64,000 bases of DNA, taken from assembly GCA_016859345.1 (NCBI GenBank), contig CM029124.1, positions 12,612,480 to 12,676,479 of the forward strand, written 5' to 3'. Origin of the DNA: Istiophorus platypterus. Lineage: Eukaryota; Chordata; Actinopteri; Istiophoriformes; Istiophoridae. Shown one piece after another: positions 34,156-45,800 of the stretch. A program made the position numbers and the translations under genes. The notes under the pieces were generated by a model. That model ran no database searches and had not been told where the DNA came from. It was given only the letters and a program-made list of their open reading frames with translations. The number at the start of each line of letters is the position of its first letter. Position 1 is the stretch's first letter.

Positions 34156-35449
34156 TGAGCGTCGTGGGAGGGCGGGCCACCTGTGACGGCGCCTGGGTGG
34201 AGAGGAGCCCCGACTCCGACGGCACCGCGCCGCGTCGCGTCAGTGGCTTGTTCGTGCGTCCTGGAGCGTCCGAAGTCCGCTTGGATCGTTGGACCCGAGC
34301 GCAGGGAAACGTGCGCGGCTCAGGTAGGACCGGACCGAAAACTGCACGATCGGCGGCTTAGGTACAACCTGCAGAGAGAAAAAACAAAACAAAACAACAC
34401 CTTTCTACTTATTGTGAGTTTTTTTTTTATTCACGTTGTGTCCCCCGCGATGTTGATGGTGATAGTTGTGTAGAACAAATCTCTGTCGCCCGGTTGTGTT
34501 TTTAATATTCTCTGTGATATTTTTAATATATAATAGCCTCTTTATAAAATTACCGGCTAATTTACGTCTGATTGCGGTGACATTTGCACAGGACACTCTT
34601 TTCTATTGGCCCAATTCAGGTGGGCGTAATATCACCAACTGAGGCGGGAATTGACCTCGTAAAATGTCTGTAAAATTGTCTAATTTGCCAAATAATCATA
34701 GAAACACCCGCTGACCAACTGTGATCGTTCCCCGCTTCACTTCACTGCATTACTGCGTTAAAAAACTCATTGGGGGGGGTGGTGGCTCCTGTTGATTGAC
34801 ATTCAATCCGTCAGATATACAAAAGGGGTGTGGACGAACAGGACGAACTGGGCGATGTGCAAAGTAAACCTGCAGCCTGGGATTTAAATGGGAATCGTGT
34901 GGCGAGACGTGTGATTACACTGTGATTGCACTGGACGAGCCGTAAACCACACACTGATGATGATCGAGGCGCTCGAAGGGCAGATCGATCCGTAATAAAA
35001 GGTGGGTAATCAGCCATCTCCTGTCCGAGGTGATGGCCCTTGTAGCTGTGATCTAATCATCAGGCACACGGGAGGAAACCCAGCGTAAAAACCCAGCCAA
35101 CCCACTCATCTGCCTGTTCAGTCTTTTCAACTCGCCCCTCAGTCAGATGGTGGTTTTGGTCGTTTATAATTCTGCCCCTTATACTTCACCTCTCCAAATG
35201 CTTTCAGTTTTGGGGAACTCGGTATTCTGCTGCAGCCTCTCGTTGGGATTTAGCATAGTCTACAATAAATCTCTGTGGAGAGAGATTCAAGCCTGCATCT
35301 TCTATCAGAGAAAAGATCAGGATTCACTCTCCTGGCTACATATAAACACTGCAAACACACTATAACTGTGAGCAAAATTAAAACAAATGATATTATTAAA
35401 GTTGTTATATGTTTTTGCTCTATTTACCCACTACTAATATTGTAATTCT

Positions 35450-35725
35450 GTTTGTCTGCAGTATATTACCCGTGTTTTCTCCCGTGTCGTGTTTGGTGGT
35501 TTGCCGGTTGGTTTATTTTTCATCCGGATTACACAAAAACTACTGAACTGATTTGCACCGAACTTGGTTGAGGGATGGGCCATGGGCCAGGGAGGAACCC
35601 ATTAAATTCTGAGGCGGCTCTGGATCATTTACTTTGAATTTGAATTTTTTCCTCTGAAGTCTGCTAGATGTTGTGTGACACTGGCCCTGGCAGAGGTCTG
35701 CACTTTACTGGGCACTTTTTTTCCT
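35450..35725 (+). repeat. Teleost interspersed repeat (family R2), forward copy
   Basis: Contains GGATTACACAAAAACTACTG, then TTTGCACCGAACTTGGT, ATGGGCCATGGGCCAGGGAG, GAACCCATTAAATT, GATCATTTACTTTGAATTT and GGCAGAGGTCTGCACTTT. This series is characteristic of a repeat I know from many fish genomes. A reverse copy lies near 38.0-38.17 kb. No coding capacity. Confidence 0.6.
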
Positions 35726-35960
35726 AGTTTTAACTGTTGTTATCCCTGCCTGCCTTGTACAAACACCACCTATTGCATGTCTGTCTTTCCTGGAAGAGAT
35801 TCCGCCTCTGTTGTTCTTACTGACACTTCCCCCAGTTTTGATATTACAGTTTTTTGTCCGATAAATTCTCTGTATTGTAAAGAGGGTCTAAGGACAGATT
35901 GTGAAGCCCTTTGGGGCAAAACTTGGATTTTGGGTGATACCCAAAAAAAATGAATTGACT
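35726..35960 (+). repeat. Teleost repeat 3' tail (SINE/LINE-like)
   Basis: Contains TTCCTGGAAGAGATTCCGCC, CTCTGTTGTTCTTACTGACA, GGGTCTAAGGACAGA, TTGTGAAGCCCTTTGGGGCA and an AATGAATTGACTTGA end. These phrases are typical of a widespread fish retroposon tail in which GGGCTATATAAATAAA is usually seen; here that part is decayed. Confidence 0.5.
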
Positions 35961-37994
35961 TGAGAGGGTTTTTTCCACTGTAAACCTTTCAGTACATGGC
36001 TGAATTGAGTGCAAGCTTCCTGTTTTCTTAAATGCAATTGATCTTTGTTTTCGAGGGTCTAAACATCTCTCTAAATCCTCAAAACCCCTAAATTTATACT
36101 TCAGACACTAAGCCATTTCTACATTTGGACTGCCATTAAACCCAGAGAGAACCTGTCGCAGGGAGGCGAGATTCTCACAGATAACACAAATAAGCTCTCT
36201 TTTGTTGGATTTATCAGAATAACTCCAGTGTGAAAGGTTGGTAAAAGAAAGCCCAGTGTTACATTCACAAAATGATTGTACAAAGTACAGTACAGTACTA
36301 GGAACAAATTAAGTTCAGTTCAGTTCACTTCCTTTCTGTGTCTGTGAGAGTGTTTTAAGGCAGCCAGTCTCTCAGTTGAAGCACAGCTCAATGGCTTTGA
36401 CTGTAATCTTTTCTACTATTTGTTACACACACATACAACTGAAGAGCATTTTGAGTCCTTTGGGACAAGTGTTGTCTGTTGATAGAGCTGTCACCACAGT
36501 GCTCCAATCTCTTCTATTCAGGCAGGTTTATAGACACTTTATAATTGCTTGGTAAAATCCATTTTCGTGAATGCATGTCATGGGACTGAGAGCTGGCAGC
36601 AAGATCGGGACAAAGACAGATTAGTAAGGTTAGGTCGTGAGTGGTAGAGTCATTCTGGTTTCCTCAAGGGATGCCTCATCTTATTTTCAATATCTCTCTC
36701 TCCTTATTTTCTTGAAGTTTCGACTGATGTGCTCAATGGCCAATTAACAATTGAAAGCTTCTGCATTTAGGAGGTCGGGGATGCTCAGAACAAGTCAGGA
36801 GTACTGGATGATAGATGACAGAGAATTGGGAATGTCACAATTACTGGCTCTTCCCGCTGCGCCACGGGACTTTCCAAAGGTATTTTACGTCCTGCTTTCC
36901 ATCGCTGCTTTTTCTCCTGTTGTGTTTCTTTTTATGTCATATTTCTGTGAAACATTTTCATCTGAAGAGACTCATCTTCCTCTCATGATTATAGGACCGT
37001 AACAGGAACACTGTGGCAGACTGATTTTGACCTTGACAGCAGATTTGAGTGATTTGAGGTGCGTGAGTCTGATAAATGACACATAAAGTGCCCCCCAGAG
37101 CATCTCCTCTACCACCTTTTAAGAGGAGCTTAGACAAGGCCAGGAGGGCAATCGACTCACCTTTACATCGTTTGACAGGCGACAGGAGAGGCAGCATTTG
37201 CTGGGATGGAACGTGTGACAAACTTAATTGGTGTCCCAGAGTATATTTGCCCTACCGGGAGCAAGATAGAGCTGTAAAATCCTATAAAATGTTAACATTG
37301 GTGAAATAATAATACTTTCCAAATGGCTGCATTTCTGGAAGTTTTTAAATCAGCCTCGCTTTCACCGTAGGGTTTTGAAGTTATCCTGAGTACCAGAAGC
37401 CCAGCTGTCAATTTTTCTCCCTACCTGGAAGACCATGGCGGTGATGGTTTTGCAATACATTTTTTTACAAGTCACGTACACTTTACATTTCCAAAACATT
37501 AAGATTGATTTCCAATCTTCTAGTTTATGTTTTAACCCCACTCTAGTGCTGTAGAAATATCCATTTGCAGAGACCTGAAATCCATCACTGTAAAGATTTA
37601 GAATCCTCCTTGCCAGTTTATTCTGGGAAAGTTCTGCATCCAAGAATTTAGAGTCAGCTGCTGCACAGTAACACTTTTAATGCAAAAATAATCTACAGAT
37701 TATATTTGTGATTATTCTGGTTGCAATTTGCTTATTTTGTCTGACCCATAGTCCAGAACAGAAAGCATTTTAAATAACAATGACATAAAACCACAACCTC
37801 ACATTTGAGAAGCGGAAGTCATCAAGTTTTTTTGCATTTTTTCTTTAAAAACTACTTAAAAATGCTTAATCAATCAAAATTGATGATGAATTTTTTGTCG
37901 ATTGACTAGAATGGTACTCACTAGAGTGCATACCTCCACTAATGCTGATGTCAAACAACACACTAGATTTCAGAGGAAAAGAAATAAATTCATA

Positions 37995-38170
37995 GTAAAT
38001 GACCTGTATCTGCCACAAGATTAAATGGGTCATTCTCTGGCCCATGGCTCATCACGCCACCAAGTTTGGTGCAAATTATGTTCAGTGCTTTTAGCGTAAT
38101 CCTGCTGACCAGCAAACCAACAAAGAGACACAGGTCAAAACGTAATCTTCTTGGCAGAGGTGATTGATTG
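37995..38170 (-). repeat. Teleost interspersed repeat (family R2), reverse copy
   Basis: On the minus strand it reads CACCTCTGCCAAGAAGATTA, GGTTTGCTGGTCAGCAGGAT, ATAATTTGCACCAAACTTGG, GAGCCATGGGCCAGAGAATG and GTCATTTACTATGAATTT. These match, in order, the forward copy at 35.45-35.73 kb. Confidence 0.6.
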
Positions 38171-38841
38171 TTTCAGCACTTAAAATTTTCACATCTCCTG
38201 GACAGTCATGTGAACATATTGTTCTTATTACTGACAACTTAACTTGTGACTTAAGCACTTCTTAGCAGCTGGCCCAACAAAGATTCATATTTCAGTGCAT
38301 TACCGTGCGGTTTTATTAAAATAAATAGGAATAAACGTTCCTCATGTTTTACCTACCTCACCTAGATTTTACCTAAAGGAGAGAGACATGTAACATATAG
38401 CAGATACATGCCCTTCTGCTTATTTTACTTCATAGGGAAACAGCGGAGACTGTAACTTTCCATAGCACTAGTAGTCCATGAAAGTCCTATATAAAACTAA
38501 TGAGTGGCAATAGGTAGACCCTAACATGATACAGCTCTCATGCCAGCTGCTGTCATGGTGTCAACCCTGAGCCACAGCTGGGACTTATACGAATGGCCTC
38601 CCTTTTCTGCTCTCTTTCTCTCTTTTTTTGTCACATTCATGCGTTTGTGTAAATAGATACTTTTGCTAGTGTGTACATGGTGTGTTAATGGTAGGAGGAA
38701 CAATGAAAGGTTGCTAAAGGCAGGCTTTGTTTAATGGTGAGCACTAAAGACTGTGGCTGTTTACATTAAGAAATGGGAAAGGATTTAAAAAAAAAAAAAC
38801 AGAGGTGGAGTTTTTAAGGAGAGGCTGGGTATGTGACCATT

Positions 38842-38873
38842 ACACACACACACACACACACACATACACACAC
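38842..38873 (+). repeat. (CA)n microsatellite
   Basis: CA array with one CATA interruption upstream of the sema4g start-codon exon. Confidence 0.95.
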
Positions 38874-39553
38874 TTTTCACACACACTCTTCTCACCATCT
38901 CTCTCTATACTACTCCAAAAGAGGGCCTTGTTCTTTGGGAACAACATTGGCATTCACGTCACAATACACACATCTTGGAGATTATCATATTTCACAGACT
39001 TTCCCCTCGCCCCTGGATTTTGGTCGACTCAGGTACGTCTGCTGTTTGAAATGGTTCCAAACCTTATCGATCTGGTTTGCTCCACATCAGCATTTAATCC
39101 TCAAGTGTTTGCTTGTGATATCAGCACGTACCTCTGTTTGACACTCATTGTTTGGTTAATGATATTTTCAGTCATGTGTTTAGACTAGAAAGCTGCTGCT
39201 CACCCAAACACCACAGACTGCGAGACTTTGCAGCACTAATAGACAGCCCAGTTTCACACAGCGCCATTGATCTACAAAAGCACATGATATTTTATTGAGC
39301 GAATACACTTTGTGGCTCTTTCATATCTCTGTCATCATCCTTGTGAAATCCTCCACATCAGCTTATTTGTTATGTTTGAACTCTGCCGTTCAACTCCATC
39401 AGCCTTCTTTCTTTTCTTCAACTTCTCAGACTTTTTGAGATGTCGCATTTTCAGTCCCATCACCCACATGCACAGTATTTTGTGGTTCTTCTAGTGTAGA
39501 CATGTCTACTTACACTGTTGGCGTCTGTGTATCTCTATGCTTTGTTTTTTCAG

Positions 39554-39640
39554 GTTTCTTCAGTCCTCTCTGCAGCACGGTGAAAGAGGTCGCCTACTTG
39601 CTAGCCAGTGTTTGTCTGAGCGCGTGGGTGTGTTTGTGTG

Positions 39641-39675
<35 letters not shown>

Positions 39676-39888
39676 GGGTGAATATGTTTGTGTGAGTGCC
39701 TTTGCATTTGTATACACCCTGGTTGGAGAGCGTTTGTCCCGCGAGACGCTCGGCAGAGATGGGGGGAGCTCGATCTCGTACACTGCAGCTCCTGCTGCTG
39801 AGCTGCTGTGTGTGTGCGGCGGCTGGCTACCCGTTCAAAACGCCCCTGGATCTGGATGTGACTCCGCGCGTCACCGTGTTGAGCAGCG
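39554..39888 (+). CDS. sema4g: sema4g exon with start codon (coding 39759-39888)
   Basis: Acceptor TTTGTTTTTTCAG (ag 39552-39553), donor AGCG|GTAAGC, phase 1 end. Coding begins at ATG 39759 and gives MGGARSRTLQLLLLSCCVCA, a signal peptide, then YPFKTPLDLDVTPRVTVLSS. The 5' UTR part carries a (TG)15 tract (39644-39673) and a tiny upstream ORF (39684-39695). The 5' boundary is uncertain because transcription could start inside this exon. Confidence 0.85.
39644..39673 (+). repeat. (GT)15 microsatellite in sema4g 5' UTR exon
   Basis: Perfect GT array about 85 nt before the start codon, inside the exon if the 39551-39553 acceptor is used. Confidence 0.9.
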
Positions 39889-42713
39889 GTAAGCATGGAC
39901 AAAACACGGTTGATTTTTGCTCTAAAAATCAATCCCTGGTGCAACACTTTCCTTGCAAATGGTCAAAATTTAAAAAAAAAAAATCCTCGTAATTCTACTC
40001 TAAACAATGAACTATTTTGTAGCTAAATACCTGAGGAAGACTTCTAATTTAAGCCTTGAATGCAGGGCTTTACATTCAACCTGTCAATCATTTTGTAAAA
40101 GAAGCTGTCAGGTTTCTAAAAAAGGAGAACATCTGCTTTTGAAAAGAAACTCCTCACATGCTTTCTCTTTCTGTAATATTGAAGCCACTACCCTCTCTCT
40201 CTTTTTTAAATCTAGTTTTCAGTTTCTTTTATTTCCTTCTTGTCCTCTCACCTCCCCTGATCCCTTACCACCTTATTCTGTTCTGACACAGCTCTTTTTC
40301 TTTTTTCCCTCCTCTCTCTTTTCACTCCTCTCGATCTTATCTGCGTGCACACATACATACATAAACATACATTTGCTTGTCTCTGGTAATTCTCTCCCCT
40401 GCTCCTTCTGTTGACCATCTTTTTTTTTTTAATGTGATTATTATTCATTTACCTTGTGTGAGTGGTGGCATGTAGCCTGAGATGCCTCAGAGACTGAGGA
40501 AGATGAGTGAAGTGCTTACACTTGGATCCCTGCAGAGTATCCAGGGAGACTGACACCACTGTAGGAAGTCGAGATGCACCGTAACCATGACAACTGTTGT
40601 ACTATGGCGCAAAATGGTTGTATACAGCATTTTTCTTTCATGCTTGTGTGGGCAAGTGTGTGTGCATGTGTAGTGTGCATGTGTACGTGTGTGTGTGTGT
40701 GTGTGCGTGTGTGCTTGCGTGTGCGTGTCTCCTTTAAACAGCGCTATCCTCCGATCCTGGCCTTTATTTGTTCACACACAGATGTATGAAAGAAATTTTC
40801 TCACGTCCCTAGTTTGACTTGCAGCCAGATTTGCTTATTTGATTTATTTGTAGAACAATATCTCTCCTTCTCTCTTCTCTTTTGTAAATAGTTGTCTTTT
40901 GCACAAGACATCACCCACTTAAACTCATTCCCCGTCTCTTTTTTTTCATGCTGTGAACCTCTCTTGATACCTTTATCTCAGATTCTGAGATACAAACGAA
41001 AGAGAACAAATCATCAGTGAGTGCTCAAGCATGCAACCCACAGATCCTCCACATTCATCTCCTTTTCTACCACCCCATCACTCTCTCATCCACTCCCCCT
41101 CCTCTCCCATCCAGCTCCCATCCAAACAGCTTAATTTTGCACTTAAGCTCTGTCTCTCTTGCACAGTTTTTTCCTCATCAGTTTATACTTTTCATTGTTC
41201 CGCCGTCCTCCTTTAATTCCCTTCCCTCACTCTTACCACTTGTCTTTGTTTCTTTGTTTCTTTGCATATTGAACGATATGCAAACTTACTACTAATCCCC
41301 TTAATCCCTGTGTTTCTTAGCAACCTAAGGGCAAAGCCTCCAAACCTGTGTTGGGGAATGATACTGTACATGCATGCACTTGAGCAAAGGCCAAACAAAA
41401 ACACCTGTGTTCTCTCCTCATTGCAACTTCACTGATTATCTTTAGACAAGGTGAAAAAATTCAAGGGAGGGAGGTCATTTAGGGTTATTAATTGATGAAT
41501 TCGGTCCAAAGCCTGGCAGGTTGTTAAAAAGGAATATAAACTGATGTTATATCTAAATACCTTTTCATTAACCTGTGATGTATGTAAATTTTTCCACACA
41601 GTCAGTGAATATAACTTTGTTTATTTTGTCACGTCACAGTCAAACGCCTGGAAGTTCAGCATGTGTGTGCGTGTCTCTGAACACTGTGTACTGTGCTGAT
41701 CAGCTGAGGTCCGTGCAAGTGTTTGCTAAGTAAATAATATCATCTGGGCTTCTCTTGCTAGAATAAATCTAAGTGCCTATTCAAGCATGATCTTGTTATC
41801 TGAGGCTAAAATGTGCTGTGGGATTGTCATATATAGTTAATAGCACCCTTATAAATCTACCTCTGCTGCGTCATTCCCTCAGCGAGGTTGTTTTGAGTTA
41901 CCTGGCTCCAGCTGTCAGACCCTCACACAAATACAGAGGATATTGTGTGCCATAATACTCAGATTACACTGTGGAAACTTAGGCATTGTCTCCGGTATAA
42001 TGCTTTGTCTTCTATCACAATGAGATACTCTGAGACACTCACATAGGGAAAGTTATAGTTCTGAAAATCCCATACAGGTAATACTTCTCTTCCTTCTGCT
42101 GAGAATGAGGGAGGAAAGGCAGACACCTGATCACCCAGGGGCAGTCTGGGATGGGAAATGACTGCTGCTCATACTGCTGAAGTGAGCAGAGTGGATTGCG
42201 CTTTGCTGCAGCTGATAGGAATCTTAATGACAGCTTACTTGATAACCATGCAGTCTTCAGGGGCAAGTGGGTGTAGCTCGAGATGTAGAAAATCTGCTAC
42301 TCTTCTGTTTTGCTGTGTTGAGCTATGGTTCTCATCAATGGATATGAAAAGTGGCTCACTTTCAAGTTTGTATGGCTTAACTGCTGTCAAGACTCCATCC
42401 CAGATGGTAAGAAAACCTGCTCAGCATTTGTTCAGGTCATATATTTTAGATTAAATTACTTTGCCGTTACAGTTTTCTGACAACACCTCAGCTGCCTTGT
42501 GGATTTATTGTTGAGGTTGTAAAATGTCTAAAGGTTGTTTGTGAAGTGTGTGTGTTAGTGTGTGTGCGTGTGTGTGAACAGTGATGTCATATTTACGCAA
42601 GCGGAGTCCTGATGGATCATGATGTTAAGAACTTACATAACTCTCCAGCATATCATGGCTTCATCAAGTGACTTTACAATACATTTTGATAGTGTGTGTT
42701 TGTGTGTGTGTGT

Positions 42714-42803
<90 letters not shown>

Positions 42804-45800
42804 CTGCACTATGTTTCTTTGCTGAGTGTTTGTATGACTGAACCTCGTTAGTATCTTGTCCTGTCAAACAGTTGCATCCCAATATAGCCTGGAAAACTGG
42901 ACGTGGAATATATACACAGAAACACTGAATCACAGAAACCCACATTAGTGCAAGTTGATCTCTGAAATCTGATGTTGTGTTGGGCCTGTTTTCATTATCT
43001 TCCTCTGCCTCAGCAGTGCTGTGTGGGATAAGAATAATGCTGGTGATTTTATTGTCCATAGTGGGGTTGCAATTTCACTATTGGTCAGTGTTATACATTT
43101 AACAGAGAAAGGAAGAGATCCCTATGTTTGTGACGCTGGAACCAATAAATCTATGGTATTTTTAGCTTTATTAGTGGCGGGGCTCTATAATTGAACTAAA
43201 TGATTATCAAAATAGATGACAATTATTTTATCGTCTAATCAATAACTGACTAATCAGTTCAATACTAAAAATGAATAAATCAGTAGATAAACAGTCTTAA
43301 AGGAAATGTCTATCCTAAAATACTATAGCTCTCAAAAAGCAGCCATACATAAGGTATCATAATTTCTCATTTTATTAGTTACTAGTTGTATTTTTCTTAT
43401 TTCTGACTAAGTGCAAGGAACTAAGTCACATTACGAGATTTTCCGTGCAGCTCCAGTACAACTGAGTTTAACAGAAGAGATATTCTCCCAGCAGTCCAAA
43501 AAAAGAAGTGAATCCCACGGAGTCAAAGAGCAAGGCCATCGCAGCACTTTGCAATGGCGTTCTACAATCATACAGTGAGAAATCCATCACATAAGATGAA
43601 TAGATTTATCTTTCTCCCTTTGTTCTCATACTGTCAGCTTTGATTGAAAAAGCAGTCATTCCTCTGCTTTTCATGTACCAAACCCTGTTGGCCATAGCTG
43701 TATGCACACTCAGGGGCATTTTGAAGGTATTGAGGGAAGGGTGTTAGTGTATGCTGATGTCCATCAGCATATTTTATTTTTATTTTTTTTCAAATTATCA
43801 CATAAAAATCCAGATGACAACAGAAGCTACATCTATTGGGATGTATACAATGTAGTTATCAGTCCATTGGTAATATACAGGATAAATAAGTAAATTCCTG
43901 GAGTATCTGTAGAATAAATAAATTTGGAAAAGAGGATGCTCTTTACCTAAAAAGTGTTATTTGTTTAACCACTGTTGTTCCTGTAGAGTGGACAGTGTTG
44001 GTGCTGAGACAAGCACAGGTGGTAATATGGTTAGCTATGAATGAGAAAACAGATGTCGTAAATGTTTTTTGCTCCCATTGATTTTGAATATCCTCTCTAA
44101 TATTTCACCTATCCTCCATTGCACTGCTGCTGATTCAGCCACTGAAGAGCATGCGTGGTGTTTTTATATGTATTTTTTGAGGACATTTGAAGCTGTTTAG
44201 GATAAACAGGTGTCAGCGAGCTACAAAAGATCACCTTAATCAACAGCCTCTCCTCTCCTCTCCTCTCCTCTCCTCTCTTCTCTTCTCTTCTCTTCTCTTC
44301 TCTTCTCCTCTCTTCTCCTCTCCTCTCCTCTCCTCTCCTCTCCTCTCCTCTCTCCTCCTCCCTCAGGTCTCCAGGGCTGTAGACGTTTCCAGTCCTCTGC
44401 AGTAAACTACAGCACCATGCTGCTGGAGGCTGACAGTGAGCGCCTCTACGTCGGGGCCCGGGGGGCTGTATTCGCTCTCAACGCCTCTGACATCTCGGCC
44501 ATCTCTGCTCTCACTGTGAGTGTGTTTGTCTCTGCGTTGCTGCATGATGAATGCCTCAACCACAATATCTCTTTAACCCCACCACTGCTTCATTTGCATT
44601 CTACAACGCAGAAACTTTCTTAGGCAACGTTTTTTTATTTTGAGGCAGAAGTATTTATTCCCCCGCCACCCGTTGTGTGTTTGTTTGTGTGTCACATTAA
44701 TTTAAACACAATAACTCCACAACTCCATAACACCACAGGAGCATCTTTCTGCATAGATTTACATGTTAATGAGAAAAAACTGAAAAAACACTGTATACTG
44801 TGTATACTTTAAACAGATTCCGTATTCATGTTCTTACTGTCCAGCTATTGAAAATTGTGAAACAGAAATAGTTCCTAATTCATGCTTTAATTAGCATACT
44901 ATCTAGCCCAATCCAATATTTGCAGTATTTACCCTACTGCAAAATTCTAAATGCCTCATTCCTCATTTTGTACACATTTCTCTGACTTTGTGATTTTGTT
45001 GAAAACCCTAGTATCTTTTGTAGAACAAAAAAATTAATGGAGTAAAGAGTCTTTTCTGCACTGTGGTTGGTTTGCAGTGATGCCCCCATACCTTGGTTGG
45101 TGATTTATGAGAGGAAATTTTGCCCTTTTCTCTTTCAAGTTATCTTTAAAGTTAGTTAGTATCTTTAAGTTAACTTTAAAGTTATGGTCCTTATGTATTT
45201 CCTCATGTCAGACCCAGTTATTGGTACTATTAGGGTCTGCCACAATGGCTGTGCTGGTTTCACATGGTGTGAACACGCACAAGGCAATTTACGGGAAATT
45301 ACATATTCATGGACCTTCCTTTAAGTACTAATAGAAGCTGAAAACCCTCTTTCACCTTTCATGCTGCTACATCTGTTACCTGGGGACAACCTGGCATTAA
45401 GCTGTTAGGCTAGTTATGTTAATACAGCAGTGGTGTCTGTCATAAGGCATGATTGCTGCTGTGTGTGTTTTTGTGTCTGTGTACCATTCCATATCCTTCT
45501 GTAAATAAAAAATGCCTTTACTTAACTTTGTTTGTTACATACGAGTAAAAAACATTCCTCTCTTCAACAACACAGTATATTCAGATGATGTCAAAATCCC
45601 CAATATATGTATTATTGAAGCAAAAAGATATTACTGTCCCTTTATCTGCTGTCAGAGCTGTGATATTTTGTTAAAATTTATGCAAGTGATTTGAAACCAC
45701 GCAACTCTCTGTGTTTTCTCTCTGTCTTACTGTATGTTACGTGGCATTTTAAAGATTGAGTGGGAAGCATCTCCCGAGCAAAAACACCAGTGTCTGCTCA

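Larger units (their letters stand above)
33745..34323 (+). promoter_or_regulatory. sema4g: Putative sema4g CpG promoter and non-coding first exon
   Basis: CpG and GC content rise sharply here (GGTCGCGTGTGATTCGC, CCGACCCGCGGCGC, a GGGCGGAGC GC box at about 33886-33894, and a run of CGs at 34155-34320). The segment ends in a splice donor, GGCTCAG|GTAGGA, after 34323. The next good acceptor before the sema4g start codon is at 39551-39553. I infer a TATA-less promoter with a 5' UTR exon ending at 34323; the start site is not determinable. Confidence 0.4.
34324..39553 (+). other. sema4g: Putative 5' UTR intron of sema4g (5.2 kb)
   Basis: Between the putative first-exon donor and the start-codon exon. 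No coding exon is recognisable. It holds two oppositely oriented copies of one interspersed repeat, a second repeat tail and a (CA)n microsatellite. Confidence 0.45.
39889..44366 (+). other. sema4g: sema4g intron 1 of the coding region (4.5 kb)
   Basis: No recognisable exon. Contains several TG microsatellites, the longest at 42692-42802, and ends in a CT-rich tandem repeat abutting the acceptor. Confidence 0.8.

Noticed and set aside
33794..34361. 143-aa open frames on both strands, rich in Ser, or Glu and Arg
   Set aside because: They arise from the GGA/GGT purine tract. They have low complexity, no homology and both strands are open equally; this fits promoter or 5' UTR.
42619..43059. Long Cys-Val or Thr-His repeat open frames
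   Set aside because: Direct translation of the GT/CA microsatellite; not protein-coding. The same applies near 3.7, 39.6, 48.0 and 62.4 kb.
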